Source: Sva-07 sp963728355 (lineage in GTDB: Bacteria; Actinomycetota; Acidimicrobiia; Acidimicrobiales; Ilumatobacteraceae). From it: 64,000 nt of DNA. Below the pieces are notes generated by a model, which saw only the letters and a list, made by a program, of their open reading frames with translations, was not told the DNA's origin and made no database searches. A program made the position numbers and the translations under genes. Of this stretch, positions 40,161 through 48,961 are shown in pieces. Numbering within the stretch: the first letter of the stretch is position 1; the number at the start of each line of letters is the position of its first letter. The stretch covers positions 248,001 to 312,000 of the forward strand of contig CAVSJQ010000022.1 in assembly GCA_963728355.1 (NCBI GenBank), in the 5' to 3' direction.

Positions 40161-40547
40161 TTACTTCGGTTCCTTGTGGAGTGTCGCCTTCTTGATCCGC
40201 ATCAGCGTGAGGGCCAGGAGGACGGCGGCGACGACGAGAACGATCAGGTAGGGCAGCCACGAGAGATTCCCCGACGCCGACCGCTCCCACTCCGTCTGCA
40301 CGAGCCGCAGCAGACCCAGCAAGAGGAGGACCAGCCCCAGGCCGAGCGCCGCAGCCGCCGCGAAACCGTACCCGAGCCAGTTCCCGGCTCCCTTGAGCGG
40401 GCCGAGCGTCTCCTGCTTGGCGTAGGCCTTGACGTAGTCGATGATCTCGCCGACGGACGCGTCCTCGGACTGCTTCGCCTTCTCTGCCTGGCGGGCGAGA
40501 CGCTGTTCGAGGTCGCTGGTGTCTGACACGGTCGTCCGTTCTATCAC
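40161..40547 (-). CDS. Holin-X / phage-holin superfamily III-like membrane protein
   Basis: The 128-aa protein has an N-terminal charged helix (LEQRLARQAEKAKQ) and two transmembrane segments (LGYGFAAAAALGLGLVLLLLGLL and LPYLIVLVVAAVLLALTL). It resembles the actinobacterial Holin-X family, which in these bacteria is generally a cellular membrane protein and not a phage holin. GTG 40547 overlaps the Lon-like stop; GTG 40529 is an alternative start. Confidence 0.72.
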   Translation of the reverse strand: MIERTTVSDTSDLEQRLARQAEKAKQSEDASVGEIIDYVKAYAKQETLGPLKGAGNWLGYGFAAAAALGLGLVLLLLGLLRLVQTEWERSASGNLSWLPYLIVLVVAAVLLALTLMRIKKATLHKEPK

Positions 40548-41212
40548 GAAAGGCGGAACTTCAACATGGCCTCGACGTCGTCGAGGATCTCGTCGAGCAG
40601 GTCGAGGCGAGCGGCTGGCCCCGGCGCGGCGAGGAGGCGGAACCGGTCGGCCGGCCCGATCGGCGCGAGCGTGGCGAGGTGGTACGTCGCCAACAAGGGG
40701 TCGTCGGAGATCTCGTCGTCGAGGTCACCCGTCGCCGTGGCACTCTCTTCGGAGCCGGGATCCGCCGATGCGTCGCCCACCCGTCGCGCGACGTCCACCG
40801 CGAGCGCCCGCGCCGCGCGCACCCTGGCGTGCGACGCGGCCACCTGGAGCGCCAGACCCGGTGCGTCCGGGTCGACATCGGGCCAGTCGTCGACATCGGC
40901 GATCGGATACGGATCGTCGGGCAACCACGTATTGATGGCGATCCGTCGCGTCCCGACCGCGATCAGCGCATACCGGTTCTCGTCGATCGCGTCGACCTGC
41001 AACATCTGCGCGACGGTGCCGACCATCACCCGGTCATCTCCCCCACCGGTCTCCCAGCCGTGGGAGATCAGCGCCTGACCGAACTCGGGCTCGCCATCCG
41101 CGCGTAGACACTCCCGGATCATGTCCCGATAGCGCGGTTCGAAAACGTGCAGCGGCAAGATGCCGCCCGGCAGCAGCACCGATCCGAGCGGGAACATCGG
41201 CATCACGGCCAT
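40544..41212 (-). CDS. Lon N-terminal (substrate-binding) domain protein
   Basis: The 222-aa protein consists of the Lon-N/PUA-like domain only: MFPLGSVLLPGGILPLHVFEPRYRDMIREC and VGTVAQMLQVDAIDENRYALIAVGTRRI. There is no ATPase or protease domain. Such stand-alone proteins are widespread and their role is unclear. It follows the DacB-type gene by 3 nt. Confidence 0.88.
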   Translation of the reverse strand: MAVMPMFPLGSVLLPGGILPLHVFEPRYRDMIRECLRADGEPEFGQALISHGWETGGGDDRVMVGTVAQMLQVDAIDENRYALIAVGTRRIAINTWLPDDPYPIADVDDWPDVDPDAPGLALQVAASHARVRAARALAVDVARRVGDASADPGSEESATATGDLDDEISDDPLLATYHLATLAPIGPADRFRLLAAPGPAARLDLLDEILDDVEAMLKFRLS

Positions 41213-41215
41213 GGC

Positions 41216-42712
41216 TCAGCGGGGCCCCAGCGTGGCGATGTCGGCACCGGTGGGGTGCGCGGCCAGCCGGTCGGCGAGCGCCGACCAGAACGGGACGTAT
41301 CCGTCGGCGGTGACGTAGCCGGGTCCGTTGAGCACGAGCGCGAACTCGACGACGTCGCCGTTCGGCGCGTCGAGGTAGCCGGCGAGCGCTTTGACCTCGG
41401 GCGGATCAGCATCGGCGGGCGGGTTCGTCAACGTGCCGGTCTTGCCGACGAGGCGACCCTCGACCGGACTTCCGACGAACTCGTCGATCAACGTGCCGCT
41501 GCGCCCGGCGAGCGGCAGTCCGTCCACGGCGGGCGTGTCGTCGAGATGCTCGAGCACGCCGACCAGCGTGTCACAGGTGAGTCGGTTGGTCGTGCTGAGT
41601 CCGGATCCATCCGCGAGCACGACCGACTCCATCGGCACCGCCCACGACCGTACGGTGGTGTCGAGCACCTGCAAGCCGGCTTCGGTCGTCCCCGCAGCGG
41701 CACCAACGAGACCGATCTCCTTGAGCAGCATCTCGGCGGTGTCGTTGTCGCTTCGTGTCAGCATGTCGCCCACGATCGTCGACAACGGCGCCGACTCGAC
41801 CGTGGCGATCACGGGCGTACCCGGCTCGACCAGACCGGATGTCCACCCGTTCGAGATGCTGACGCCGCGATCACGCAGCAACCGTGCGAACTCGCGAGCG
41901 GCGGCGTCGGCGGGATCGCGCTGCCGACCCGATCTGCCGACCGTCTGGCCGTCGTTGACGACGAGCCCGCCGATCGGCCCGGCGTCGACGTACGACACGC
42001 CGGTCCCCCACGTGGGATTGACGAACTGATCGTCGTAGCGGCTCCCGTCGCCGACGATCGAGCCGCGGATCGACGTGATCCCGGCGCCGACGACGGCATC
42101 GGCGAGTGCATCCAACGTGGTGGTCGACGCCGGGTCGGGAGCATCGTCGTCAAGGGGGAAGTCGGAGGCGACCAGCAAGGGATCGCCACCACCCACCAGC
42201 ACGACGTCGCCGTCGACGACCCCGTCGACGGGTGGGGCTGAGGCGACCGACGTGGTGAATCGGTGGTCGGCGCCGAGCAATTCGACGGCGGCACCTGCGA
42301 CCAGCAGCTTGTTCGTACTCGCCGGAATCACGGCGACGTCGCCGTTCCACGAGCCCACCGACCGACCGTCCACCGACACCGCCAGGCATGAACGCGCGTC
42401 GACGAAGAACGCCAATTGCTCCATGGCGGCCGCCAGCTCGTTGGCCGCGCTCTCGGAGGCGAGCGTCGCCGGCGCCCGCCGGTAGGCGAGCATCGAGGTG
42501 GTGAGTGCGGGTCTGGGAGCGATCGGCGCCTCGGCTGTCTGAGGCCGCGTCGACTCCGCGGCCTCGTAGTCGTCGGCCAGTGCGTCACTCCAGATCAGCA
42601 GCGCCGTCAGTGCCGCCAGCGGCACGAGCGCCAGCAGTACCAGACCGACGAGCGGTGCGAACCGGTAGCGGACCGGCACCCCGGGAACGTCGTGCACGTC
42701 GGGCTGACTCAT
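41216..42712 (-). CDS. dacB: D-alanyl-D-alanine carboxypeptidase / endopeptidase, PBP4 (S13) family, copy 1
   Basis: The 498-aa protein has one N-terminal transmembrane anchor (FAPLVGLVLLALVPLAALTALLIW). Penicillin-binding motifs are SxxK IPASTNKLLV, SDN TRSDNDTAE and KTG VGKTGTL. It acts outside the cell on peptidoglycan stem peptides. It overlaps its paralogue by ATGA; both keep all catalytic motifs. Identity between copies is high around GDGSRYDD and the KTG region. Confidence 0.9.
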   Translation of the reverse strand: MSQPDVHDVPGVPVRYRFAPLVGLVLLALVPLAALTALLIWSDALADDYEAAESTRPQTAEAPIAPRPALTTSMLAYRRAPATLASESAANELAAAMEQLAFFVDARSCLAVSVDGRSVGSWNGDVAVIPASTNKLLVAGAAVELLGADHRFTTSVASAPPVDGVVDGDVVLVGGGDPLLVASDFPLDDDAPDPASTTTLDALADAVVGAGITSIRGSIVGDGSRYDDQFVNPTWGTGVSYVDAGPIGGLVVNDGQTVGRSGRQRDPADAAAREFARLLRDRGVSISNGWTSGLVEPGTPVIATVESAPLSTIVGDMLTRSDNDTAEMLLKEIGLVGAAAGTTEAGLQVLDTTVRSWAVPMESVVLADGSGLSTTNRLTCDTLVGVLEHLDDTPAVDGLPLAGRSGTLIDEFVGSPVEGRLVGKTGTLTNPPADADPPEVKALAGYLDAPNGDVVEFALVLNGPGYVTADGYVPFWSALADRLAAHPTGADIATLGPR

Positions 42713-44220
42713 CGCGGCCCCACGTCCGCCGGCGACGCACCGGCCGGATAGGTGTCGAGAGCGTCGGCGAGGCTGTCCCACAATGGACGGTATTCGCTCT
42801 GGTCGGAGATGGTGGGCCCGTTGAGGATGAGCACGTACTCCACGGCGGAGCCGCCCTCGACCGGGAGAAAGCCGGCCAGTGCCTTGACGGCCGGCGGGTC
42901 GGTGTTGAACGGCGGGTTGTTGAGCGTTCCCGTCTTGCCGCGGAGCCGGCCGGCGACCGGGTGATCGACGAACACGCCCGCCAAGGTGCCGGTCTGGCCG
43001 GCGACCGGGAGCCCCTGGCCGACCGGCGACTCGAACCCGGAGCGTTGCAGCACGGTGAGGACGGCGTCGCACGTGAGCCGGTTGTCGAGGCTGAGACCCG
43101 ACCCGTCGACGAGTACGATCGGCGCCACGTCCACGCCCCACTCGGCCAGCTGGCTGCGCACCACACCGAGGCCTGCCTCGCGAGTTCCTGGGGCGCTGCC
43201 GGTGTATCCGAGCTCCTTGACCACCATCTCGGCGGTGTTGTTGTCGCTGTTGCCCAACATCTCGGCGACGACGTCGGACAACGGAGCGGAATCGATCGAC
43301 GCCAGCTCGGCCGCTTGCGGTGGTCCGACCCCGGTTGTTGCATCGGCCCCGACGTCGATGCCTCGCGCTTCGAGCAACAGGGTGAATTCGCGGGCAGCCG
43401 CCTCGTTGGGATCACCTCCGCGCAGCGGATCGCCCAACACGCGCGAATCGTTGGCCATCAATGCGTCGTACGGCCCGCCTTCGAGCCCTGCCACGCCGTC
43501 GCCCCATCCGGGCGCGAAGAACTCGTCGTCGTACCGGCTGCCGTCGCCGACGACCGAGCCGGTGACCTGGCGCACCCCGGCCGCGACGACCCGGTCGGCG
43601 AGCGCATCGAGCGAGGTGGGTGACGTGACGGCGTTCAGTTCGAGATTCGAGGTCGGATACCAATCCGACGACAACAGCGGGTCGCCACCGCCGACGAGGA
43701 AGAGATCGCCGTCGACGATGCCGTCGAGCGGAGCCGACGCAGCGACCACGGTGGTCGTGTAGCGGAAGTCGGCGCCGAGGCGTTCGAGCGCAACCGCAGC
43801 GATCGGGATCTTCTGGTTGCTGGCCGGAATGACGGCGAGGTCGGCATTGCGCTCACCGATGGACTCTCCGTCGACGGAGACCGCTGCGCAGGAGCGGTCG
43901 TTGAGTGAGCCGAAGAGCGGGTTGACCGCAGAGGCGAAGGCCTCGATGTTGAGGTCGCGCGAGATGATCGTCGGCACCCGCCGGAACGCGATCATTCCGG
44001 TCGACAGGGCGGGCGTCGGCGTGACGACCGCAGAGTCGGGCGGCACCGCCGGCGCCGCCTCGTTGCCGTCGGTCTGGCTCGCCGACCACGAACGCAGCGC
44101 CACCAGCGCGACGACCGGGACGACGGCGATGAGGACGAGGACGATCAGCGGCCCCGGACCGCGGCCACGTGAGCGGCGATCTGCGCCTGCGCGGCGATGG
44201 CCCTGGGCGCTCGAGGTCAC
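42709..44220 (-). CDS. dacB: D-alanyl-D-alanine carboxypeptidase / endopeptidase, PBP4 (S13) family, copy 2
   Basis: This 503-aa paralogue of the next gene has a basic N-terminus, a membrane anchor (LIVLVLIAVVPVVALVAL), SxxK IPASNQKIPI, SDN GNSDNNTAE and KTG RGKTGTL. A clear tandem duplication of full-length enzymes has produced this pair. GTG 44220 overlaps the acyl-CoA synthetase stop (GTGA), so the three genes are co-translated although their functions differ. Confidence 0.9.
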   Translation of the reverse strand: MTSSAQGHRRAGADRRSRGRGPGPLIVLVLIAVVPVVALVALRSWSASQTDGNEAAPAVPPDSAVVTPTPALSTGMIAFRRVPTIISRDLNIEAFASAVNPLFGSLNDRSCAAVSVDGESIGERNADLAVIPASNQKIPIAAVALERLGADFRYTTTVVAASAPLDGIVDGDLFLVGGGDPLLSSDWYPTSNLELNAVTSPTSLDALADRVVAAGVRQVTGSVVGDGSRYDDEFFAPGWGDGVAGLEGGPYDALMANDSRVLGDPLRGGDPNEAAAREFTLLLEARGIDVGADATTGVGPPQAAELASIDSAPLSDVVAEMLGNSDNNTAEMVVKELGYTGSAPGTREAGLGVVRSQLAEWGVDVAPIVLVDGSGLSLDNRLTCDAVLTVLQRSGFESPVGQGLPVAGQTGTLAGVFVDHPVAGRLRGKTGTLNNPPFNTDPPAVKALAGFLPVEGGSAVEYVLILNGPTISDQSEYRPLWDSLADALDTYPAGASPADVGPR

Positions 44221-46403
44221 CGCTCGCGCGCCTCGCGATACTTCCGGTACCGCACCATGTGTCCGAGGGCACTGACGGCCTGCCCGCCGCTCGGATAGCA
44301 CAGCCGTCCGAGCCGCCGTACGGTCGCCGGCCCGGCGTTGTCGGGATCGGCCACCGCCAGCTCGGTGGCGACGAGGATCGGCTTGTCGTTGGCCACACTC
44401 AGCTCGTGGGCCGCCTCGGCGAAGCGCTCGTCTTGACGCTGGTGGTACGCGACGATGCGCTCGAGCCCGTGATCCGGATAGAAGCGCCCTTCGCGCATCA
44501 TGCGTGCCTGGTTGCTCTGGATGCCCAGCCCGAGGTAGATCACGGCGTCGACGTCGGGGTGTTCGGCGATGAGCGCCAACACCTCGGGGATCGTGTCGCG
44601 GACCTCTCCGCCGGCGCAGTCGACGGGATTGTTGCGGCTCCAGCGGGGCGGCAACTTGGTGTCGATGGCGGCCTTCAAGTCGACCGGCAGGTCCATCAGG
44701 GCGAGATCGGGATCGCGGGTGATGGCGTCGGCGGTCACGACTCCCCAGCCGCCGGCGGTGGTCAGCACGATCGTGTTCGGGCCCTTCGGAAGCGGCTGGG
44801 TGGCGAAGGTCGCGGCCGCTTCGAACGCCTCCGTGACGGTGGCGGCCCTCGTGATGCCGGCCGCACGGCACTCGCCGTCGAAGATCTTGTCGTTCGCAGC
44901 CAGCGCTCCGGTGTGGCTCGCGGCCGCCTGAGCGCCTCCTTCGGTGGCGCCACCCTTCACCAGGACGAGCGGCTTGCGTGCCGCGGCGCCGGCCAGGCGG
45001 TCCATGAGCCCTCGGCCGTCGGAGATGCCCTCGACGTAGGCGAGACCGACCGAGGTCGCCGGGTCGTCGGCGTACCAGTCGAGGTAGTCGGCGACGGTGA
45101 CGGCCGCTGCGTTGCCCGCCGACACGGCACGGCTGATCCCGACGCCGCTCGCCCGGGACATGTTCATGAAGCTCGACACGAAGTTCCCGCTCTGACTGGC
45201 GACGCCGATGCCGCCCGCGGGCGGATACGGCGCCACGATCTGGGCGCACAGGTTTGCCGGCGTGCTCACGACACCCTGGCCGTTCGGTCCGGCGAGCAGG
45301 ATGCCCAGCTCGTCGGCCAGTGCGACGAGCTCGTCCTCGGCGCGCTGGCCCTGCTCGCCCGCTTCGCCGTAGCCGGCCGACGTCAGGAACGCGGCCCCGA
45401 TCCCCTTGGCGGCGCACGCGCGGAGGAGGTCGGGATTCGCCGACGCCGGGGTGCACACGAAGACCAGATCGATCGCGTCGTCGGGGAGCTCGGCGATGTC
45501 CGCAACCGTGGAGACGCCGAGCACCTCCTCTCCCTTCAGATTCGTGCCGTAGACGCCACCTGTGTACCCGCTGGCGAGCAGGTTGTGCAGCGACACGAAT
45601 CCGAACTTGCCCGGGTGCGTCGAGGCGCCCGTGACGAGGACGCCCTTGGGGTCGAAGAGTGCGCGGAACTGCTCGTCGCTCGGACGGCGGCGGGCACCGG
45701 ACGGTCGAGCCGCGGTGGAGTCGCCGAGTTCGACGAGCCCGTCGACGGCGACGACCGAACCGTCGGGTTGCACGATGAGTGGATTGATGTCGACGCTGGC
45801 GACGTCGTCGCGCTCGGCTGCCAGCCGGCCGAGTCCGACGATCACGTCGACCAACTGGGCGCGATCGACGGCGGCTTCGCCGCGGAACGGACCGAGCAGC
45901 TTCTGGGTGGCCAGATCGTCGACCATCTCCGACGCCGTGACCCCGTCGACAGGGGCCGGACGGAACACGACGTCGGCGACCGCTTCGGCGAGGATGCCGC
46001 CGACGCCCAGCATCACGGTGGGGCCGAACTGCGGATCGCGCACCACCCCGGCGATCAGTTCCCGGTTCCCCGAGATCATCGGCGCCACCAGCACCGACAC
46101 CTCGCCGTCGTCGGGTGTCGCTGCGCCGAACAGTTCCTCGGCGGCCGCCTCGACCGCTCGGCGGTCGTTCAGGCGCAGCTTGACCAGTCCACGCTCGGTC
46201 TTGTGGGCGATCGAGTCGCCGTTGAGCTTGGCGACGACCGGATAGCCGAGCTCGTCGGCGGCAGCGCCCGCTGTGGCTGCGTCGGCGACGACGCGCTCCG
46301 TGGCGACGGGGACGCCGTACTCGGCGAGCAGCTCCTTCGATTCACGTTCGGACAGCGTCGTGTGCGCGCTGGGTCGGTCGGGGGTCGTCTGTGCGGTCGC
46401 CAT
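44217..46403 (-). CDS. NDP-forming acyl-CoA synthetase (ADP-forming acetyl-CoA synthetase family)
   Basis: The 728-aa fused protein has an ATP-grasp (beta) part first (ELLAEYGVPVATE, YPVVAKLNGDSIAHKTERG, DINPLIVQPDG). CoA-binding and ligase (alpha) parts follow (GVLVTGASTHPGKFG, GVASQSGNFVSS, and SHTGALA with the phospho-His). It interconverts acyl-CoA and acid with ADP/ATP, or may use other CoA esters. The beta-first order is one of two known fusion orders. A TACCGT sits 9 nt upstream of the ATG. Confidence 0.9.
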   Translation of the reverse strand: MATAQTTPDRPSAHTTLSERESKELLAEYGVPVATERVVADAATAGAAADELGYPVVAKLNGDSIAHKTERGLVKLRLNDRRAVEAAAEELFGAATPDDGEVSVLVAPMISGNRELIAGVVRDPQFGPTVMLGVGGILAEAVADVVFRPAPVDGVTASEMVDDLATQKLLGPFRGEAAVDRAQLVDVIVGLGRLAAERDDVASVDINPLIVQPDGSVVAVDGLVELGDSTAARPSGARRRPSDEQFRALFDPKGVLVTGASTHPGKFGFVSLHNLLASGYTGGVYGTNLKGEEVLGVSTVADIAELPDDAIDLVFVCTPASANPDLLRACAAKGIGAAFLTSAGYGEAGEQGQRAEDELVALADELGILLAGPNGQGVVSTPANLCAQIVAPYPPAGGIGVASQSGNFVSSFMNMSRASGVGISRAVSAGNAAAVTVADYLDWYADDPATSVGLAYVEGISDGRGLMDRLAGAAARKPLVLVKGGATEGGAQAAASHTGALAANDKIFDGECRAAGITRAATVTEAFEAAATFATQPLPKGPNTIVLTTAGGWGVVTADAITRDPDLALMDLPVDLKAAIDTKLPPRWSRNNPVDCAGGEVRDTIPEVLALIAEHPDVDAVIYLGLGIQSNQARMMREGRFYPDHGLERIVAYHQRQDERFAEAAHELSVANDKPILVATELAVADPDNAGPATVRRLGRLCYPSGGQAVSALGHMVRYRKYREARER

Positions 46404-46498
46404 GCGGGCCTCACGGTACCCGTGACGAGCACCCCGGGTGCGGTCGGCACGCCGCCCGGCCGGACGGTCTCCGGCCGGATCGTGTCACGCCGAGCGGC

Positions 46499-46951
46499 TC
46501 AGGCGGGCGCCGGCGAGATGTTGTAGGTCAGCACACTGCGGGCGATCAGCCGTCCGCTTGATGCGCCAACGGCTTCGCTCTCGCAGAAGACGACGCTGCG
46601 GCCTCGTTTCGTGATCCACCCTTCGGCGACGACGTCTTCGTCCTGGACGACGCCGATGAACTGGACGTGGAGGTCGACGGTCGAGAACCGGGCGTCCGGT
46701 GCGAGCACGGAGCCGACCGCCGGCACCACCACCGAATCCATCAGCGAGGCGATCGCCCCGCCGTGCACGATGCCGCCGGCATGCAGCAGTTCCGGCTTGA
46801 ACGGCAGCCGCATCCGGCAGTAGTCGACGCGGGTCTCCTCCACCTCCAGGCCCAGCAGCACCGGGTAGAAGACGGTCTCGGTCTTTCCGAACCGCGACCA
46901 GCGCTCGGCGGCCTCGTCGGGAAGTGGTTCAAACTGCTCGGCTCGGGTCAT
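46499..46951 (-). CDS. PaaI-type hotdog thioesterase
   Basis: The 150-aa hotdog-fold protein has the family segment LLHAGGIVHGGAIASLMDSV (substrate Asp) and DLHVQFIGVVQDEDVVAEG. It probably hydrolyses acyl-CoA thioesters. It follows the TetR gene after 7 nt, which suggests co-transcription. Confidence 0.87.
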   Translation of the reverse strand: MTRAEQFEPLPDEAAERWSRFGKTETVFYPVLLGLEVEETRVDYCRMRLPFKPELLHAGGIVHGGAIASLMDSVVVPAVGSVLAPDARFSTVDLHVQFIGVVQDEDVVAEGWITKRGRSVVFCESEAVGASSGRLIARSVLTYNISPAPA

Positions 46952-46958
46952 CGACCGA

Positions 46959-47615
46959 TCATGACGGGATCAACGCGGCGCGGAAGAACCCGATGATGTG
47001 TTCGCTCCGCCGGTCCAATGCCGCAGGAGCGAGCGGATCCTCGTCGAGCAGTCCCTCGAGGAACGGCGCATCCGAGAAGTAGCTGAGCAGCGCGCCGTAG
47101 CCGGTGAGCAACAGTTGTTCGGGATTGTGCGGCCGGAACACTCCGGCATCCATCTCCCGGCGGAAGTAGTCCGCGGCCTGGTCGAACATCGGCCGCAGCA
47201 CTGCGGCGAGGTCGATGCCGAGGTGCGAGCCGCCGTCGATCGCCTCGCGACGCATCAGCGTGACGTACGTCGGATTGTCCGCGAAGTAGCCGAAGCCGGC
47301 TCGCAGCACCTGCTCGACCTTCGGCCAGCCCGTGGCCGTCGACTCGATCGCTCCTGCGAGACGGGCGAACCAGTCCGACAGGAGCCGCTCGAAGACCTCA
47401 CCGTAGAGCGCCTCCTTGGAGGCGAAGTGGTGCAGGAGGCTCGGGCGGCGGATCCCGACCTCGGCGGCGATGTCGTTGAGCGACGTGCCACTGTAGCCGG
47501 CGTGGGCGAAACACGAAAGCGCCGCATCGAGGATCTGATCACGAGTGGATCGACCCTCGACGGGCGCTTCGGTGATGACTTCGTTCGCTTCGAGAGCTGC
47601 GCCCGCGTCCGACAT
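46959..47615 (-). CDS. TetR-family transcriptional regulator
   Basis: The 218-aa protein has an N-terminal HTH in RDQILDAALSCFAHAGYSGTSLNDIAAEVGIRRPSLLHHFASKEALYGEVFERLL. The C-terminal ligand domain resembles fatty-acid or FadR-like TetR regulators. It sits between the Ni-SOD gene and a thioesterase. No operator could be assigned. Confidence 0.89.
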   Translation of the reverse strand: MSDAGAALEANEVITEAPVEGRSTRDQILDAALSCFAHAGYSGTSLNDIAAEVGIRRPSLLHHFASKEALYGEVFERLLSDWFARLAGAIESTATGWPKVEQVLRAGFGYFADNPTYVTLMRREAIDGGSHLGIDLAAVLRPMFDQAADYFRREMDAGVFRPHNPEQLLLTGYGALLSYFSDAPFLEGLLDEDPLAPAALDRRSEHIIGFFRAALIPS

Positions 47616-47654
47616 GGTGTCGGCGACGCTACAGCCCGATGTTGTCCGGACGGA

Positions 47655-48077
47655 TCAGGACGGGGGGTACACGCCCATCTGCTTGGCCTTGTCGGTCTGC
47701 CAGAAGATGTCGGCGATCTCGTCGATGTAGGCGACGAGCTGCTCGCCGACGGCGGGGTCCATCGACTTCTTGGCCTCGCCGGCCTGGTGGGTCGCCTTCC
47801 AGAAGAGCTCGTGGAGGTTCGGGAACTGCTCGAAGTGCTCGGGAGCGAAGAAGTCGGCCCACAGCACCATCAGGTGGTGCTTGGTCTCCTCGGCGCGCTG
47901 CTCCTTGATCAGGATGCAACGGTCCCGGAAGACGGCGTCGTCGGACTCTGCGTACTTCTTGGCGGACTTGACCACCGACAGGGCCTCGATCTTGGCCTGG
48001 GCGGGGTCGTACACGCCGCAGTACAGGTCGCAGTGGGCGTGGGCGACGGTGGCCGAGGCGAACAGCTTGGCGAACAT
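47655..48077 (-). CDS. sodN: Nickel superoxide dismutase
   Basis: The 140-aa protein has a 14-residue propeptide that must be removed to expose His1 of HCDLYCGVYDP. His1, Cys2 and Cys6 of the mature enzyme bind nickel. The family hook normally reads HCDxPCGVYDP; here Pro5 is Tyr. The rest (KYAESDDAVFRDRCILIKEQRAEETKHHLMVLWADFF) is typical. ATG 48077 has GAGGAG at a good distance. It is divergent from its maturation protease. Confidence 0.95.
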   Translation of the reverse strand: MFAKLFASATVAHAHCDLYCGVYDPAQAKIEALSVVKSAKKYAESDDAVFRDRCILIKEQRAEETKHHLMVLWADFFAPEHFEQFPNLHELFWKATHQAGEAKKSMDPAVGEQLVAYIDEIADIFWQTDKAKQMGVYPPS

Positions 48078-48143
48078 GGTGGGGGCTCCTCGTTGATGCA
48101 TGGTGATTGGCGTTGCGGACGGTTCCCGAAGGTCGTCGTCCGG

Positions 48144-48154
48144 AAACATACACT
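48144..48154. promoter_or_regulatory. Back-to-back -10 elements of sodN and sodX
   Basis: TACACT on the plus strand (48149-48154) lies 8 nt before the sodX ATG. TATGTT on the minus strand (48145-48150) would give sodN a leader of about 60 nt. They share two bases. Confidence 0.4.
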
Positions 48155-48162
48155 CCGCCGCG

Positions 48163-48471
48163 ATGACCGTGCCCATACCACGTCGGTTCCTGGTTGCCGA
48201 CCGGTCGATGGAGCCCACGCTCGTCGACGGCCAGGGACTCGTCGCGGTGCCGGCGAAATCCGCTGCGGTCGGACAGCTGCGCTGTCTCGAACATCCCCAG
48301 CGACCGGGATTCTGGCTCGTCAAGCGGGTCAGCGAGGTGCACGCCGACGGCACGATGTCGGTGCTGTCGGACAACCGGGATGCCACGGCGGCAGACTCAC
48401 GTTCGTTCGGGCCGGTCCCCATCGCCGGCTCCTATCGGGTGGTCCTGCGCATCCCGCGCCGGCTGATGTGA
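48163..48471 (+). CDS. sodX: Nickel-type SOD maturation protease
   Basis: The 102-aa signal-peptidase-like protein has Ser15 in ADRSMEPTL and Lys54 in WLVKRV, the Ser/Lys pair of the S24/S26 fold, and SDNRDATAADSR near the C-terminus. It is far shorter than LepB and has no transmembrane anchor. Proximity to sodN indicates that it cleaves the SodN propeptide. Confidence 0.92.
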   Translation: MTVPIPRRFLVADRSMEPTLVDGQGLVAVPAKSAAVGQLRCLEHPQRPGFWLVKRVSEVHADGTMSVLSDNRDATAADSRSFGPVPIAGSYRVVLRIPRRLM

Positions 48472-48512
48472 CCGTGCAGCGGTGCACCGAGCGGCGACGT
48501 CGGGAGCGTGCG

Positions 48513-48518
48513 TAGCCT
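48513..48518 (+). promoter_or_regulatory. -10 element of a leaderless promoter
   Basis: TAGCCT, then 8 nt and ATG 48527. Confidence 0.45.
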
Positions 48519-48526
48519 GTCACGTC

Positions 48527-48922
48527 ATGCAGATCGTCTCCGCACTGTTCGTCGAGAACTTCGAGATGCGCCAGGCTCCGGGTCCGTCGACGCGCATCGA
48601 CCTCACCGGGGTGATGTTCTCGCAGGCGGCTCCCGAACCGGCACCGGTCACGATCACGCCGCACCTCGTCGCGCTGATCTTCTGCCCCGAGGGTGAGTCC
48701 GGCTCCGGCGTGTTCGAGGTCGTGTTCCGTCGCGGCGTCGACCAGGAGAGCGAACAGGTCGCCCGCAACGTGAGTCCGTTCACGGTCGACCCGGGCAAGT
48801 TCACCTACCGCCTCGTGCGTGGCGAGCTCGAGTTCGACGACTACGGCCAGGTCGTCGCGCACTGCCGCATCGACCACGGCCCGTGGCACCTCGTGCCGTT
48901 CACGCTGTTGCCGCCCGTCTGA
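48527..48922 (+). CDS. Conserved-looking hypothetical protein, beta-rich
   Basis: The 131-aa protein has no recognised family. Predicted structure is mostly beta strands (MQIVSALFVENFEMR, ITPHLVALIFCP, FEVVFRRG, TYRLVRGELEF, GQVVAHCRIDHGPWHLVPF), resembling a small beta-sandwich or lipocalin-like fold. No signal peptide or transmembrane segment. It lies between sodX and the transketolase gene, each with its own promoter-like signal. Confidence 0.7.
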   Translation: MQIVSALFVENFEMRQAPGPSTRIDLTGVMFSQAAPEPAPVTITPHLVALIFCPEGESGSGVFEVVFRRGVDQESEQVARNVSPFTVDPGKFTYRLVRGELEFDDYGQVVAHCRIDHGPWHLVPFTLLPPV

Positions 48923-48948
48923 CCGTCGCGCCCGCGATGACGTTCGGG

Positions 48949-48954
48949 TACCCT
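48949..48954 (+). promoter_or_regulatory. -10 element of a leaderless promoter (transketolase)
   Basis: TACCCT, then 7 nt and GTG 48962, without a Shine-Dalgarno sequence. Confidence 0.55.
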
Positions 48955-48961
48955 CGCCCGC

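Noticed and set aside
40161..40547. Phage holin, hence a prophage remnant
   Set aside because: Holin-X-like proteins are common chromosomal membrane proteins in actinobacteria, and no other phage gene is nearby.
44169..46526. Plus-strand open frame of 785 codons opposite the acyl-CoA synthetase
   Set aside because: No domain or start signal; the minus-strand protein is well conserved.
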